Below, in pieces: positions 9,049-17,983 of a DNA stretch of 64,000 nucleotides. Numbering within the stretch: position 1 is the stretch's first letter; each line of letters opens with the position of its first letter. The position numbers were made by a program, and so were the translations under genes. This stretch comes from Sphingobacterium athyrii (GTDB lineage: Bacteria; Bacteroidota; Bacteroidia; Sphingobacteriales; Sphingobacteriaceae), in assembly GCF_003071065.1 (NCBI RefSeq), contig NZ_QCXX01000001.1, positions 496,001 to 560,000 on the forward strand. The letters run 5' to 3'. Under the pieces are notes generated by a model, which worked only from the letters and a program-made list of their open reading frames with translations, was not told where the DNA came from and made no database searches.

Positions 9049-10599
9049 ATGATTTTTAAGCGTCTATTTTCCTTGAGCTATGTACTGCTGCAGGGTATAC
9101 TATTGTTTGCAGCATGTGGTCATGCTGATCATCTCGATCATACACAGACCGACGCAGCTCTTCAAAAAAGCAGGTACGTCTCGGTTAGGGGCAATGACCT
9201 AAACAAGGGTACGGAGAGCAAGCCCTTTCGTACGATTGCCCGCGCTTTGGAGGCAATATCACCAGGCGACACTATTTTTGTTCGCGAGGGTGCCTACCAT
9301 GAGAAAGTAATGATTTCAAAATCGGGAAGTTCAGCAAAACTCATTACGATAAAGCCCTATCCCAATGAAGCGGTGGCCATTGATGGCGAGGGACTATCCA
9401 TCTTCGGCACAGAAGCATTAGTAACGATCAGAAATGCCCGATTTATTCAGTTTGAGGGTTTTGAAATCCGAAATTTTAAAACACAGGCCAAAGGCAATGA
9501 TGTGAATGGGATTATTATTGATCAAGGCTCTAAAAACATCACTGTGCGAAATAATAGAGTCCATCATATCGAAAACAATGCCAGCCCACAGGATGGCAGA
9601 AGTGGGCATGGTATTCTGGTCATTGGCAATACCGCCGAGGCCTTACAGGATATTATTGTGGAGGATAATACGATCCATGACTGCAATACCGGTTATTCCG
9701 AAAATCTGACAATCAATGGATATGTCGATGGCTTTATTATCAGACGAAATAAGGTATACAATGGCGAAAATATTGGTATTGTTGCAGCCGGAGGATATGC
9801 CGCCAATGCGACAGCAAGCCTGAACTATGTACGTAATGGACTGATCAGCCAAAACGAAGTTTACGATATTGACGGTAGAACTGGTCCTATCCCCGCATTT
9901 GCCCAGCATAACGGGGCCATTGGGATTTACATCGATGGCGCCCGGGATATCATTGTTGAAAGAAACAGTGTCTATCGCTGTGGACGGGGAATCGGGCTAG
10001 TCAGTGAAACTGATCATTTTCCGACACGTGACTGTATCGTAAGAAATAACGAAGTTTATCACAATTCACTCGCGGGGATAAGCTTAGGCGGTTACCTAAA
10101 TTACACCGGTGGTGGTACGCTGAAGTGTTATGTTGTGAATAATACCTTATTTCACAACAATATCGACAAAGGGTATTTTGATGAAATTGAAGGTGAAATA
10201 CGACTTGTTGAGAGCTGTACAGAAAACATCATCCAGAATAATATTATTGTAGCACAGCCTAATAGTGTATTTATTCATAAATATACCAATACGGGTAAAT
10301 CCAATGCGATTGACTACAATTTATACTTCAGTACCGGAGAAGGTCAGTGGATATGGAATGGGAAAGTCATCCGGGATCAACACACCTGGAAATCAACCCT
10401 TATTGGCGATACACATACGATCTTTGGACAGGACCCGGGGTTTATATCAACGACACAAGCAGATTTTGGATTACGGGACTCATCTCCTGCCCTCGCCAAA
10501 GGGAAATTTATTGGTCAAGCAATCCATGGTGAATTGGATTTGAGTGGACAGGCAAGATTTGAGTCAAATCGCATTTCCATTGGAGCATTTCAAAAATAA
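9049..10599 (+). CDS. Right-handed parallel beta-helix lipoprotein with DUF1565-like N-terminus
   Basis: A 516-residue lipoprotein with its lipobox at LFAAC (Cys23). Residues about 42-90 match the DUF1565/PL9-like start of parallel beta-helix enzymes (YVSVRGNDLNKGT...KPFRTIARAL, then GDTIFVREGAYHEKV). The rest is a series of helix coils rich in Asn and Val/Ile with repeating NxxIxxNxV patterns (residues about 110-420). Such proteins bind or cleave acidic polysaccharides, but I cannot identify a catalytic Lys/Arg constellation that assigns a lyase family. It lies 148 bases beyond a terminator, so it probably has its own promoter, although it belongs functionally beside the SusCD genes. Alternatives are a non-catalytic surface binder or an epimerase-like enzyme. 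Confidence 0.8.
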   Translation: MIFKRLFSLSYVLLQGILLFAACGHADHLDHTQTDAALQKSRYVSVRGNDLNKGTESKPFRTIARALEAISPGDTIFVREGAYHEKVMISKSGSSAKLITIKPYPNEAVAIDGEGLSIFGTEALVTIRNARFIQFEGFEIRNFKTQAKGNDVNGIIIDQGSKNITVRNNRVHHIENNASPQDGRSGHGILVIGNTAEALQDIIVEDNTIHDCNTGYSENLTINGYVDGFIIRRNKVYNGENIGIVAAGGYAANATASLNYVRNGLISQNEVYDIDGRTGPIPAFAQHNGAIGIYIDGARDIIVERNSVYRCGRGIGLVSETDHFPTRDCIVRNNEVYHNSLAGISLGGYLNYTGGGTLKCYVVNNTLFHNNIDKGYFDEIEGEIRLVESCTENIIQNNIIVAQPNSVFIHKYTNTGKSNAIDYNLYFSTGEGQWIWNGKVIRDQHTWKSTLIGDTHTIFGQDPGFISTTQADFGLRDSSPALAKGKFIGQAIHGELDLSGQARFESNRISIGAFQK

Positions 10600-10657
10600 T
10601 CGTTTAAAAAGAAAATAGGCCAGTTGACACGAAATTGTCTATTGGTCTATCTTGCGT

Positions 10658-11803
10658 TTAATTCGAATGATTTTCCTTCGATTTAAAAAATCGCTGGGTC
10701 AGATATTTTCGCACAGGGACATCGTATAGTTTTAAACAAATATAAGCGAGCACAATGCTACCGATTACAACCGCTGCTGCACCGGGCAATGATTCTTCAA
10801 AGCTGAGGTTTTCATTTTTTACCCAAGCGTAATACAAATAGATAAAGGGATAGTGCACCATATACAAAGGGTAAGAGATGTCTCCCAGGAATTTAGACAG
10901 TTTGTTTGTAAAACTGCCTCCCTTTCCGGAAGCCCCCAGAACAACTAGCAGTGGAAAAATCAGCACACAGCACAACGTATCATAGAGTCCATTCATCCAG
11001 AGGTTTTCAGCTCCCCCGATACGCGGAATCGCCAAAAGTGAAACAAGGATAATACTACAGATCCAAAATGCCCCTTTTATCCGAACAGGTTTAAATACTC
11101 GAGATAGAAATAAACCTGCGGTAAAAGAAAATAAAAGACGTAATGATCCGGCTGTGAACTCCATTCCTGTCAGCGAAAACCCTGCACAGATATCACCCAA
11201 TGGGCCCCAGATAGCAAAAACAGCCAATCCACATGCTGTAACGACGACGAGCCCGCCAAGTGCTTTTGTTGAAAATTTACGGATGACCAAAACATAAAGA
11301 ACATTACCAATATATTCAAAAAATAAAGACCAGCTCGGGCCGTTAAGTGGAAACATCTCCCCTAGGCCTCTTACTTCATGTCCAGGCAGAGCAGGGATCA
11401 ACAGTGCGTTCAATACCGTAGCCAGCAATAAAGCCGAAACAGTCACCTTGGATACATCCCACACCGAACAGCCCTGAGAATAAAACATCAAAGCGCCAAT
11501 GATCGCCCCCATAACAACCATGGGATGAAGCCTTATAATCCGGCGTTTGATAAAATCCATTGTCGTCATCGTTCTCCAACGGTCATCATAAGCATAACCG
11601 ACAACAAATCCAGAGAGCATAAAGAAAAAATCGACTGCTAAATAACCGTGGTTAATACGTTGATCCAGGTGGCTGGTTGCAAAGGCTTCAAAAATATGGA
11701 AGCATACGACTGTGATAGCTGCAACACCACGCAGGCCGTCGAGCACAGTATAATGTGGTTTGGTATCGGCATACGCGGATGTAGAAACTGCTGTATTAGG
11801 CAT
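10658..11803 (-). CDS. Acyltransferase-3 family integral membrane acyltransferase (OafA-like)
   Basis: A 381-residue protein with about ten membrane helices. It belongs to the family that O-acylates polysaccharides and lipids at the inner membrane. The signature LDGLRG lies at residues 21-26, the conserved His at 36 (VVCFHIFE), and VDFFFMLSGFV follows, where Ser/Gly-Phe marks the family. The membrane part extends to about residue 365. It faces the beta-helix gene convergently, 58 bases apart, and stands alone on its strand. The substrate is unknown; a surface glycan is the usual target. The start near residue 1 is preferred because the LDGLRG motif normally lies 10-30 residues from the N-terminus. 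Confidence 0.9.
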   Translation of the reverse strand: MPNTAVSTSAYADTKPHYTVLDGLRGVAAITVVCFHIFEAFATSHLDQRINHGYLAVDFFFMLSGFVVGYAYDDRWRTMTTMDFIKRRIIRLHPMVVMGAIIGALMFYSQGCSVWDVSKVTVSALLLATVLNALLIPALPGHEVRGLGEMFPLNGPSWSLFFEYIGNVLYVLVIRKFSTKALGGLVVVTACGLAVFAIWGPLGDICAGFSLTGMEFTAGSLRLLFSFTAGLFLSRVFKPVRIKGAFWICSIILVSLLAIPRIGGAENLWMNGLYDTLCCVLIFPLLVVLGASGKGGSFTNKLSKFLGDISYPLYMVHYPFIYLYYAWVKNENLSFEESLPGAAAVVIGSIVLAYICLKLYDVPVRKYLTQRFFKSKENHSN

Positions 11804-11904
11804 AGAAATAATAAGAATAGTTTGATTGATTTCCTAAAGCAAAGACGTAAATATAAACAAATTTGAAAAAACGTTTTATCGCTGCCGTTCAAACGAATCG
11901 TTTA

Positions 11905-12690
11905 TCATTTAACAACAGGAATATAATCCTTCAAATAAACCTGTTCTTTCCGCATATCCTGAATATATTCTTTACTAAAAATTTCCAAAAGTATATCAGA
12001 AATGGCAGTTGTAGTCGGACCTTCATCTTCGGATTCACCAAAAGAGAAAATCTGTTCTTCCGTTCTATCTTTTTTAGTTAAAAAATAATAGAAATCCGGA
12101 CTTTCCCAGCCTTTTACCCCAAACCCGGCTTCTTTTGATAGGTTGAGAGGCGTGTATGATTTTTGTAGAAAATTCTGAAGATTTTGGAAATCGGCCATAT
12201 TTTTTGAGGTTTTGCTCGCCGATAAATAAGCGAATTTACCACCGTTATTTTCCCCCATAGCCAGCGAGGGAAAAGCGACACCATTCAGCATGGCCAAGGT
12301 ATCCTTCTCTTCGTTGTAGGACACCGTTGTATAGCGATAGCCATAATATTTCTTCGGTTTTAATTTCCTCGTGCCCCAGCCCGAGGTAGACTCCACATAA
12401 AATGGCGTCGGCAAACTTCCTTCGCTATCAAAAATTGCCATGGTATCTTTTTTGAACATGGCGGTTTCAAAAACCTCCTTTAATGCTTTCTTGTCCATGT
12501 TATTCACATCAGAAGCTAATATAGACTCCGTTTTTTTTATTTTCGGCGCATAAAACTTTGAAACATCGAACGACTTATCCAACTTATCCAAGAATACAAC
12601 ATCCGGATCCTGAGATTGACAAGAATATAACAACGTCAATAAAAGCAGTGAAAAAAGGAGACTTTTATGTATAGAACTAAATAGCTTCAT
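11905..12690 (-). CDS. Hypothetical lipoprotein
   Basis: A 261-residue protein with a clear lipoprotein signal peptide ending in LLYSC (Cys24) followed by QSQ. I do not recognise the mature domain. It is mixed alpha/beta, rich in Lys and aromatic residues, with no obvious repeat or catalytic motif. It is transcribed alone; its start region faces a 364-base divergent gap. It is probably an envelope protein of the Bacteroidota. Confidence 0.75.
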   Translation of the reverse strand: MKLFSSIHKSLLFSLLLLTLLYSCQSQDPDVVFLDKLDKSFDVSKFYAPKIKKTESILASDVNNMDKKALKEVFETAMFKKDTMAIFDSEGSLPTPFYVESTSGWGTRKLKPKKYYGYRYTTVSYNEEKDTLAMLNGVAFPSLAMGENNGGKFAYLSASKTSKNMADFQNLQNFLQKSYTPLNLSKEAGFGVKGWESPDFYYFLTKKDRTEEQIFSFGESEDEGPTTTAISDILLEIFSKEYIQDMRKEQVYLKDYIPVVK

Positions 12691-13054
12691 GGGGAAAATT
12701 GCTCAAATTATCTTTTCATTTTCAATCTTAAACCAGCGGCAAAAGATAGTCAAATATAAGGAGTACAGCGTTAGGTTGACAATATTATTTACAATCCGTG
12801 CAAACTGGTTTTAAAAATTGATCGTTATCCGAAGAAAGGGATGCGATTAATCCAAACCATGAAATGGAAGTAAGAACAAATTGATTTCTGTTCGTAAATT
12901 TTTATTTATAAATTAGCGATAACAGCTTATCTCTAAATACAACTTGCGGTAATTTTTTTATCAAATTTCAAACAAAATATTATTTTTTTTGAAAAAGTGA
13001 CAAGCCATGTAATCACATAACATAAAACTAGCATTATATTAATATTCAATAAAA
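12691..13054. other. Intergenic region between divergent genes
   Basis: This AT-rich 364-base gap separates the divergent lipoprotein (minus) and DinB (plus) genes and should hold both promoters. I see no open frame worth calling, no strong inverted repeat and no RNA gene. Confidence 0.5.
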
Positions 13055-13480
13055 ATGAACGATTTTATACATGAATTTGAAGTTCTCATTGATACTTTTC
13101 CAGCCGAACTTTCGGCCATTAATACAGTCGCATTTAATGAAAAGTCAGTTCCGGGAAAATGGAGCAAGAAGGAAATTTTAGGACACTTGATCGATAGCGC
13201 CATGACAAACTATCTCCGGTTTATAAGAGCACAATCTGAAGAAAACCCGCAGATTTTTTATGCACAGGATGACTTTTGCGAAAACGCAAATTATCAGCAG
13301 TCAGAGACTAAACAACTCACAGACTTATGGTTATCGCTCAACAAGCAGCTTTTATTTCTATTCAGGACGCTGATTGCGAGAGATCTGACAGCACGAAAAT
13401 GTAATGATCTAACATTGGCGTTTTTGATGGCAGATTATGTAACCCACCTCAATCATCACCGGCATCAAATACTAGCTTAA
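13055..13480 (+). CDS. DinB-superfamily protein
   Basis: A 141-residue four-helix DinB/YfiT-like protein. The family pattern is visible: GKWSKKEILGHLIDSA at about residues 36-51 supplies the first metal-binding His, and the C-terminal HLNHHRHQI supplies the other two. Members are metal-dependent, often thiol-S-transferases or of unknown role. The sequence is complete. It is transcribed alone and ends at a convergent terminator shared with the GNAT gene on the other strand. The exact activity is not predictable. Confidence 0.85.
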   Translation: MNDFIHEFEVLIDTFPAELSAINTVAFNEKSVPGKWSKKEILGHLIDSAMTNYLRFIRAQSEENPQIFYAQDDFCENANYQQSETKQLTDLWLSLNKQLLFLFRTLIARDLTARKCNDLTLAFLMADYVTHLNHHRHQILA

Positions 13481-13499
13481 TTGTAAATTCATAAAGAAG

Positions 13500-13537
13500 G
13501 TCTAGTCCAGATAATCAGATGATTCTAAGGACTAGAC
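13500..13537. terminator. Bidirectional terminator between DinB and GNAT genes
   Basis: A perfect 9-bp stem GTCTAGTCC/GGACTAGAC encloses a 20-base loop, which itself contains AATCA/TGATT. It lies between convergent genes 67 bases apart and probably stops transcripts from both sides. Confidence 0.6.
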
Positions 13538-13547
13538 AAAATATAGT

Positions 13548-14000
13548 TTACTTCTTACTCCACCAATGATAATAGTTGTGGGCTCCGTCGTATTCAAATC
13601 CGCAACGTGGATATAGCGTATTGCCGATATCGTTTGTTTTTTCCGTTTCTAGCATCAAACCACAGGCACCGGTTTCCGTACACCATTGTTTACTTCGGTC
13701 TATCAGTGCGACAGAGAGTCCTTTACCACGATAGTCCTGATGAACAAACAGGTCGCTCAGCAGCCATTGCATTTCCAATTTGGTGTAATGAAACAGTTTA
13801 TATAATTGTACAAATCCTACCGCTTTACCGTCCACCATCGCTAGAAAAATATCCGATTCGCTATTCAGAAACCGTTCTTTTAAAAAGACCTTCCCTTTTT
13901 CCAGATCCGATTCCTGGCGATAAAAAATCCGGTAGAGGTTAAACAGTTCTGCAGTCTGTTCCAGGTCTTCGAGGCTAGCTTTTTTAATTTGATAATTCAT
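13548..14000 (-). CDS. GNAT-family N-acetyltransferase
   Basis: A 150-residue single-domain GNAT enzyme that transfers an acetyl group from acetyl-CoA to an amine. The acetyl-CoA loop (motif A) is visible as LFVHQDYRGKGLSVALID at about residues 87-104. The following strand LMLETEKTN and the closing GFEYDGAHNYYHWW are typical of small-molecule acetyltransferases of the diamine/aminoglycoside type. The substrate cannot be assigned. It is monocistronic and convergent with the DinB gene. Confidence 0.88.
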   Translation of the reverse strand: MNYQIKKASLEDLEQTAELFNLYRIFYRQESDLEKGKVFLKERFLNSESDIFLAMVDGKAVGFVQLYKLFHYTKLEMQWLLSDLFVHQDYRGKGLSVALIDRSKQWCTETGACGLMLETEKTNDIGNTLYPRCGFEYDGAHNYYHWWSKK

Positions 14001-14317
14001 TTTAGTAAATATTTTGATTTATACGGGCAAAAATACTCGTAAAAGAAATTCGCCTCATCCTCCAGATTTGAGATGTCAGACAGTCCAGTATGTTACCATC
14101 GCTGATTAAAGTCATTAAACGAAGATGGGAGGAGTTCAGTCGTGTTGCATTCTTCAATCGACGGATAAAATTTCATTTGTTCATAATGACGTGATCAGCA
14201 ATCAGTTTAACACAATTTGATGTATGATCATATATAAAATCTTTTCGGACGAATTGTAAAAGCAGCATACATGGAGTACTTTACACCTTTATATTTATCA
14301 AAAATGATAAAGAGCTT
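14001..14317. other. Divergent intergenic region with a TTATCA-N4-TGATAA dyad
   Basis: The gap lies between the divergent GNAT (minus) and membrane-protein (plus) genes. The only structured element I see is the perfect dyad TTATCA-AAAA-TGATAA at 14295-14310, eight bases before the plus-strand start codon. It resembles the TTATCA/TGATAA elements at 25231-25245 and 40597-40610 and may be an operator or a small leader hairpin. Confidence 0.4.
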
Positions 14318-14851
14318 ATGGTTAATGAGGTTCAGTCTGAAAAGATTTATTATCGACCAAAAAGGAAAAGTGCCACTATCGCCGTTATTTTAGTGTTCAT
14401 TGGTCTAGCACCATTAGGCATCGATATTTCCTCTTTGTTATATTCCATGGTAGCGATTCCATTGAAACTTATCTGTATTCTTACCGGTTTTTGGGTTTTG
14501 AAAAACAAGAAGAGGACCATTCGAGCGAAAACAGATATACATGGTTTTTATTTCAAGCGAATGTGTGGTAGCCCGGTATTAAAAAAGGCTATAACGGACT
14601 TGGATTTATTGGTTTTTGTTCCATTTGTGCAAATTGTCAATATCCGGATAACAGCGAGTATCTGGACGGGAACGAGACTCGAACTAGAAACCACGCAAGG
14701 CAAAGAGATGCTGACTATGCTGAATGTACTGAGCAGAAAAGAAAAACAGCAGATTTATCAAACTATTAAAAGATTCGGAATAAGGAATCCCGTCAAACCC
14801 CGAAAGGAAGAAGGATACCTTAAATATTTAGAAAAACCTGCTGTAAATTAG
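14318..14851 (+). CDS. Hypothetical two-helix membrane protein
   Basis: A 177-residue protein with a short basic N-terminus, two membrane helices at about residues 22-40 and 43-62, and a cytoplasmic C-terminal domain. The pattern of strands after the helices (IRAKTDIHGFYF, ITDLDLLVFV, TRLELETTQGKE) suggests a small PH-like beta domain. Bacteroidota have several uncharacterised proteins of this layout; I do not recognise a named family. It ends 12 bases from a convergent small gene. Confidence 0.7.
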   Translation: MVNEVQSEKIYYRPKRKSATIAVILVFIGLAPLGIDISSLLYSMVAIPLKLICILTGFWVLKNKKRTIRAKTDIHGFYFKRMCGSPVLKKAITDLDLLVFVPFVQIVNIRITASIWTGTRLELETTQGKEMLTMLNVLSRKEKQQIYQTIKRFGIRNPVKPRKEEGYLKYLEKPAVN

Positions 14852-14862
14852 CCTCCTCCCTG

Positions 14863-15084
14863 TTAACTTAAATGATCTAATAACAATTGATCCACATATT
14901 CCCTAATTTCTTCGGGCAACATCAGGTAAACTGGTGTTTTTAGATTTTCTCTGTTGGCTTCACCTTCGGTAAAAATATTTCTGAACCCTTCATTGAGCCA
15001 TTTTCCTTCATCTTCTAAATAAGCCTTATATTTATTGTCCAAAATCTCAATTATGTTTTTGCTATCTTTCATTTGTTCCGTCAT
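14863..15084 (-). CDS. Hypothetical small soluble protein
   Basis: A 73-residue acidic, mostly helical protein (MKDSKNIIEILDNKYKAYLE...). It has no signal peptide, membrane helix or recognisable motif. The composition is protein-like and no competing frame is better, so it is probably real. An ATG four codons in (MKDSKN) is an equally plausible start. It is convergent with the preceding membrane-protein gene. Confidence 0.55.
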   Translation of the reverse strand: MTEQMKDSKNIIEILDNKYKAYLEDEGKWLNEGFRNIFTEGEANRENLKTPVYLMLPEEIREYVDQLLLDHLS

Positions 15085-15419
15085 TTATTCGATTGTAAAC
15101 TGCATCTAAAAATATTCGACAGGGGAACATCAACATTGGTGCCACTCCTCAACTAAATTTTCAAAAGAAGATTGGAAACAGAAAACTTTAAGATTTCTTA
15201 ACATTTTTATCAATTTGCCAAATAATGATTCAGTACGCCGACAGTGGCGATGTTGGTAACAGCATTCATATTGAAGCAAGTAGCAGCAATTTTTCACCAT
15301 TCTTATTTGCTTTCTTTCTTATTATTGTCGATTTTTGCTTTGAACATCTAAGCTATCTATAGCCAGATAAACGTAGATTATTTTAACATAAGATATTACT
15401 CTTTTATAAATCAATTGTT
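15085..15419. other. AT-rich intergenic region with a possible micro-ORF fragment
   Basis: No ordinary gene is visible. On the minus strand, 15210-15269 encodes the protein-like 19-residue string MNAVTNIATVGVLNHYLAN followed by a stop. The open frame extends only to 15293, so it is a micro-ORF or the tail of a decayed gene. The rest looks like promoter and leader sequence for the YqaE-like gene. Confidence 0.35.
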
Positions 15420-15614
15420 ATGATCTTGATCGCAGTGTTACTACCTTGGTTATCCTTCTTTTTAAGAGGAAAAATTTTCAGTGGAATTATCTGTTTAATC
15501 CTTCAGCTCACTATTTTGGGCTGGTTACCAGCTGCTATTTGGGCGGTTGCTTCACGTGTAGATGGAAAAAATAAACAACGTATACGAAGTCTGGAACGAA
15601 GTATGCGCCATTAA
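15420..15614 (+). CDS. YqaE/Pmp3-like small membrane protein (UPF0057)
   Basis: A 64-residue protein with two hydrophobic segments (about residues 2-20 and 22-45). The pattern ILIAVLLPWLSFFLRGKIF followed by ILGWLPAAIWAV matches the Pmp3/YqaE family of short membrane-stress proteins. The basic C-terminal tail (KNKQRIRSLERSMRH) is typical of the Bacteroidota version. It is transcribed alone. Known family members affect membrane potential and ion homeostasis; the role here is inferred. Confidence 0.8.
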   Translation: MILIAVLLPWLSFFLRGKIFSGIICLILQLTILGWLPAAIWAVASRVDGKNKQRIRSLERSMRH

Positions 15615-15680
15615 GTGTAGCAATCACCTGTCCTAAAATCGGATCGTTAATGTATACATCACCGCCACAAAAGAGTGCTA

Positions 15681-16463
15681 TTAGGCCTCCAGGAATTTTC
15701 GAACCTGAAAAATGGTAAAATCAATTAATCCTTCATCAGTCTGACCGTTGAAATCTTTCATCATATAGTTTCCATGGTTGGCGGGTAAGATCATGAGACG
15801 GGCATCTGGGATCTGTTTTTGCATTTCAGCTAAATGCTCTCCCTTCACCACATCCTGATCCCCTCCGATCAGAAATACCGGACATGATATATTTTCTAAA
15901 GCTCCGGCTTCAAAATCGCGAAAATTTATCATTCGTTGGCTGTCTTTTTCATACATATTTCTAAAATCTTCGGGATCCGGATTTAATTTCAAAAAGTTTT
16001 CTTTCAGCGATGGCGGCATCACCTCGATCGTTGAAGCCGACATCCCCTCAAAAAAACCATCTAACAAACCCGCCCTTTTTGTATTACCGGAAGCTGCGAT
16101 CAATCGGTCTACCCGATCTGGAAAAAGAGAAGCGAGTTTCAAAATAGTGGTCGCACCATTACTGAAACCAAAAAATGAAGCTTTAGCTATGGCGAGATGA
16201 TCCAATACTGCTACAATGTCCTTTGCATCCTGCTCAAATGTTTCGGGAACTCTTCTATGTGCCGATTTTCCGTGATTCTGCATATCCAACAGAATCAATT
16301 GGTACTGATTCTGTAGCCGTTTCACGGTTTCCTCAAAATCAAAAAAACCAGAAGAACCGCCACCGTGAATAAGTATCAGCGGTTTTCCTGTTCCATAGAT
16401 CTCATAATATAGTTTTATTCCATTGGCTGGAGAATAGCCTGAATGATTGCTCAATATATCCAT
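15681..16463 (-). CDS. Alpha/beta-hydrolase
   Basis: A 260-residue single-domain alpha/beta hydrolase. The oxyanion motif HGGG is at about residues 34-37, the nucleophile elbow is GFSNGA, the acid is in GGDQDVV and the catalytic His in ANHGNYM. There is no signal peptide, so it is cytoplasmic. The SRPBCC gene ends 40 bases upstream on the same strand, suggesting a two-gene operon. The substrate (ester, lactone or similar) cannot be assigned. The last codons (RKFLEA) lie next to a short unrelated open stretch. Confidence 0.9.
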   Translation of the reverse strand: MDILSNHSGYSPANGIKLYYEIYGTGKPLILIHGGGSSGFFDFEETVKRLQNQYQLILLDMQNHGKSAHRRVPETFEQDAKDIVAVLDHLAIAKASFFGFSNGATTILKLASLFPDRVDRLIAASGNTKRAGLLDGFFEGMSASTIEVMPPSLKENFLKLNPDPEDFRNMYEKDSQRMINFRDFEAGALENISCPVFLIGGDQDVVKGEHLAEMQKQIPDARLMILPANHGNYMMKDFNGQTDEGLIDFTIFQVRKFLEA

Positions 16464-16503
16464 AATTCAATATTAATTAGTTTGGCTTATTTAGGAGGAA
16501 AAT

Positions 16504-16932
16504 TTATCTGCTTTCCATAAATTTCTTAAATTTGACCAGAACAGAGTCTGTGAATTTTTGTTGAAGGTCTAAAGGAGTTTTTGTATCCGGTTCAAATGTT
16601 TCCCTTAGAATTGTATTGTTATCTATTGCCTGAAATTCGACAATGCAGTTTCTCCCTGCACTGGTACTTTCAATATATTCGAATGGGATAATTCGGTCAT
16701 ACACGCCGCGATAGTCAAAGCCCTCTCCGTCTTCCATTCGCTCCATTCGAAAATTAAAATGCCCTCCTTCCCTGAAATCGTTTGTCACTACTGGACAATG
16801 CCAATCATCAAATGGAATGTTCCACTGTTTTATGGATCCGGCACCGGTCCAATGTTCCCAGACATCTTCAATCGGCCTTTCCACCAAAACAACCGAGACT
16901 AGGGTATTTCTGTTTGAGTCTGCAGCTTCCAT
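16504..16932 (-). CDS. SRPBCC/AHSA1-domain protein
   Basis: A 142-residue START-like protein of the AHSA1 type. The features are the opening strand-helix VERPIEDVWEHWTGAGSIKQWN, the central beta-sheet with FREGGHFNFRMERMEDG and DYRGVYDRIIPFEYIE, and the long C-terminal helix. These proteins bind hydrophobic ligands or act as co-chaperone-like modules. It is the first gene of a likely operon with the alpha/beta hydrolase. No catalytic function is evident. Confidence 0.88.
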   Translation of the reverse strand: MEAADSNRNTLVSVVLVERPIEDVWEHWTGAGSIKQWNIPFDDWHCPVVTNDFREGGHFNFRMERMEDGEGFDYRGVYDRIIPFEYIESTSAGRNCIVEFQAIDNNTILRETFEPDTKTPLDLQQKFTDSVLVKFKKFMESR

Positions 16933-17206
16933 ATTTTATATTTTTAGGTTAAATACATTCTATCTATTGATCATTGTCTTTCCTATTTAATATTCCGATC
17001 GTCTGCTGCGTCCAGCAGATCTGATCGTCGCAAGTGAATAGCAACCTATCAATTGAAAGACAATATTAATAAACAGCGTACTAAATTAACTTGCCCTATG
17101 ACAATATTTATGCAACGTTTAATTTTTTTAGATAAAAAGTACAATTTGAAAAATATGGTATATTTATTGCACAGCAGAATCAGAACACATAGAAAAACCG
17201 ATTCAA

Positions 17207-17653
17207 ATGAAAAAAATAGCGATTCTAGCACTGAGTGTGATCCTATTTGCCGGATGTAACAATACACAGCAATCAAAATCTACTGAGAACACAGAAGAGA
17301 AGGCCAAAGAAGAAACGCCATCTATTGGCGGAGATAAAGATGAACATGGGTGTCTTGTAGGTGCAGGTCAAACCTGGAGTGAGGTTAAGCAGGGATGTAT
17401 TCAGGTGTTCAATGTCGGAATGCGACTAAATCCTGTTGATACCAAAGAGGGGGATGCTGTCATCAGTGCTTTTGTTGTCGTAAACGATGATAAATCGAAA
17501 ATGGAGCTATTTTTGCCAGATGACAATAAAACAACCATTATTTTGGATAAAACGGAAGACAACCTGTACCAAAAGGATATTTACAAATATGATGCAAAAA
17601 AATCAGATTTATATGTCGATGGTACAGTCAAATATAAAGGTGAAGTTGAATAA
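17207..17653 (+). CDS. Small lipoprotein with conserved GC..AGxTWSExxxxCI motif
   Basis: A 148-residue lipoprotein with its lipobox at LFAGC (Cys17), a Glu/Lys/Thr-rich linker to about residue 45, then a compact domain starting DEHGCLVGAGQTWSEVKQGC. The same Cys-containing motif occurs in other Bacteroidota lipoproteins of unknown function, from memory. The two Cys residues may form a disulfide. A strong terminator follows 31 bases after the stop. Confidence 0.78.
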   Translation: MKKIAILALSVILFAGCNNTQQSKSTENTEEKAKEETPSIGGDKDEHGCLVGAGQTWSEVKQGCIQVFNVGMRLNPVDTKEGDAVISAFVVVNDDKSKMELFLPDDNKTTIILDKTEDNLYQKDIYKYDAKKSDLYVDGTVKYKGEVE

Positions 17654-17983
17654 CATCCCTGAAACTTTATAGGACGTAAAGGTAATGCCAATGTTTATCA
17701 CATTGGCATTTTTTATTTATCTTACAAAGAACAATATCTCCTTTTGAACCTTTTTGACTGACAAGAATGCCTACATAGCGCTTCTGCTTAATCAATCTCG
17801 AAGATTGCCTGTATCTCAACCGATGAATTTGTGGGTAGAGATGACGCACCAAAAGTTGCAGGGGCATGCTCCTTTTATCTTTTTTGCCAAAAATTACATT
17901 TAAAACAACATTTCGAATTCGTGCATAAAGCAATTGGGAGTAAATAAATTTTCAATATCTTTAAAGTAATATATTTTTTTAAA
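17654..17983. other. Intergenic region upstream of the giant helicase
   Basis: It holds the lipoprotein terminator (17684-17715) and then about 270 bases without a convincing gene. A minus-strand frame (17667-17933) is open for 88 codons but runs through the terminator hairpin and has unusual, very basic composition. I treat it as spurious. Confidence 0.45.
17684..17715 (+). terminator. Strong Rho-independent terminator
   Basis: A perfect 10-bp stem AATGCCAATG/CATTGGCATT with a seven-base loop is followed directly by TTTTTATTTAT. It ends the small lipoprotein transcript. Confidence 0.85.

Noticed and set aside
10626..10652. A near-palindrome ATAGGCCA...TGGTCTAT between the beta-helix and acyltransferase genes.
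   Set aside because: The stem has a mismatch, the loop is long and there is no T tract, so I do not call a terminator.
15615..15680. A minus-strand stretch downstream of the alpha/beta hydrolase that reads GLIALFCGGDVYINDPILGQ and looks protein-like.
   Set aside because: It has no start codon, begins inside the hydrolase stop region and runs into the YqaE-like gene on the other strand. At most it is a short remnant.
17667..17933. A minus-strand frame of 88 codons with a basic product.
   Set aside because: It runs through a strong terminator hairpin, overlaps the helicase promoter region and matches no family I know.
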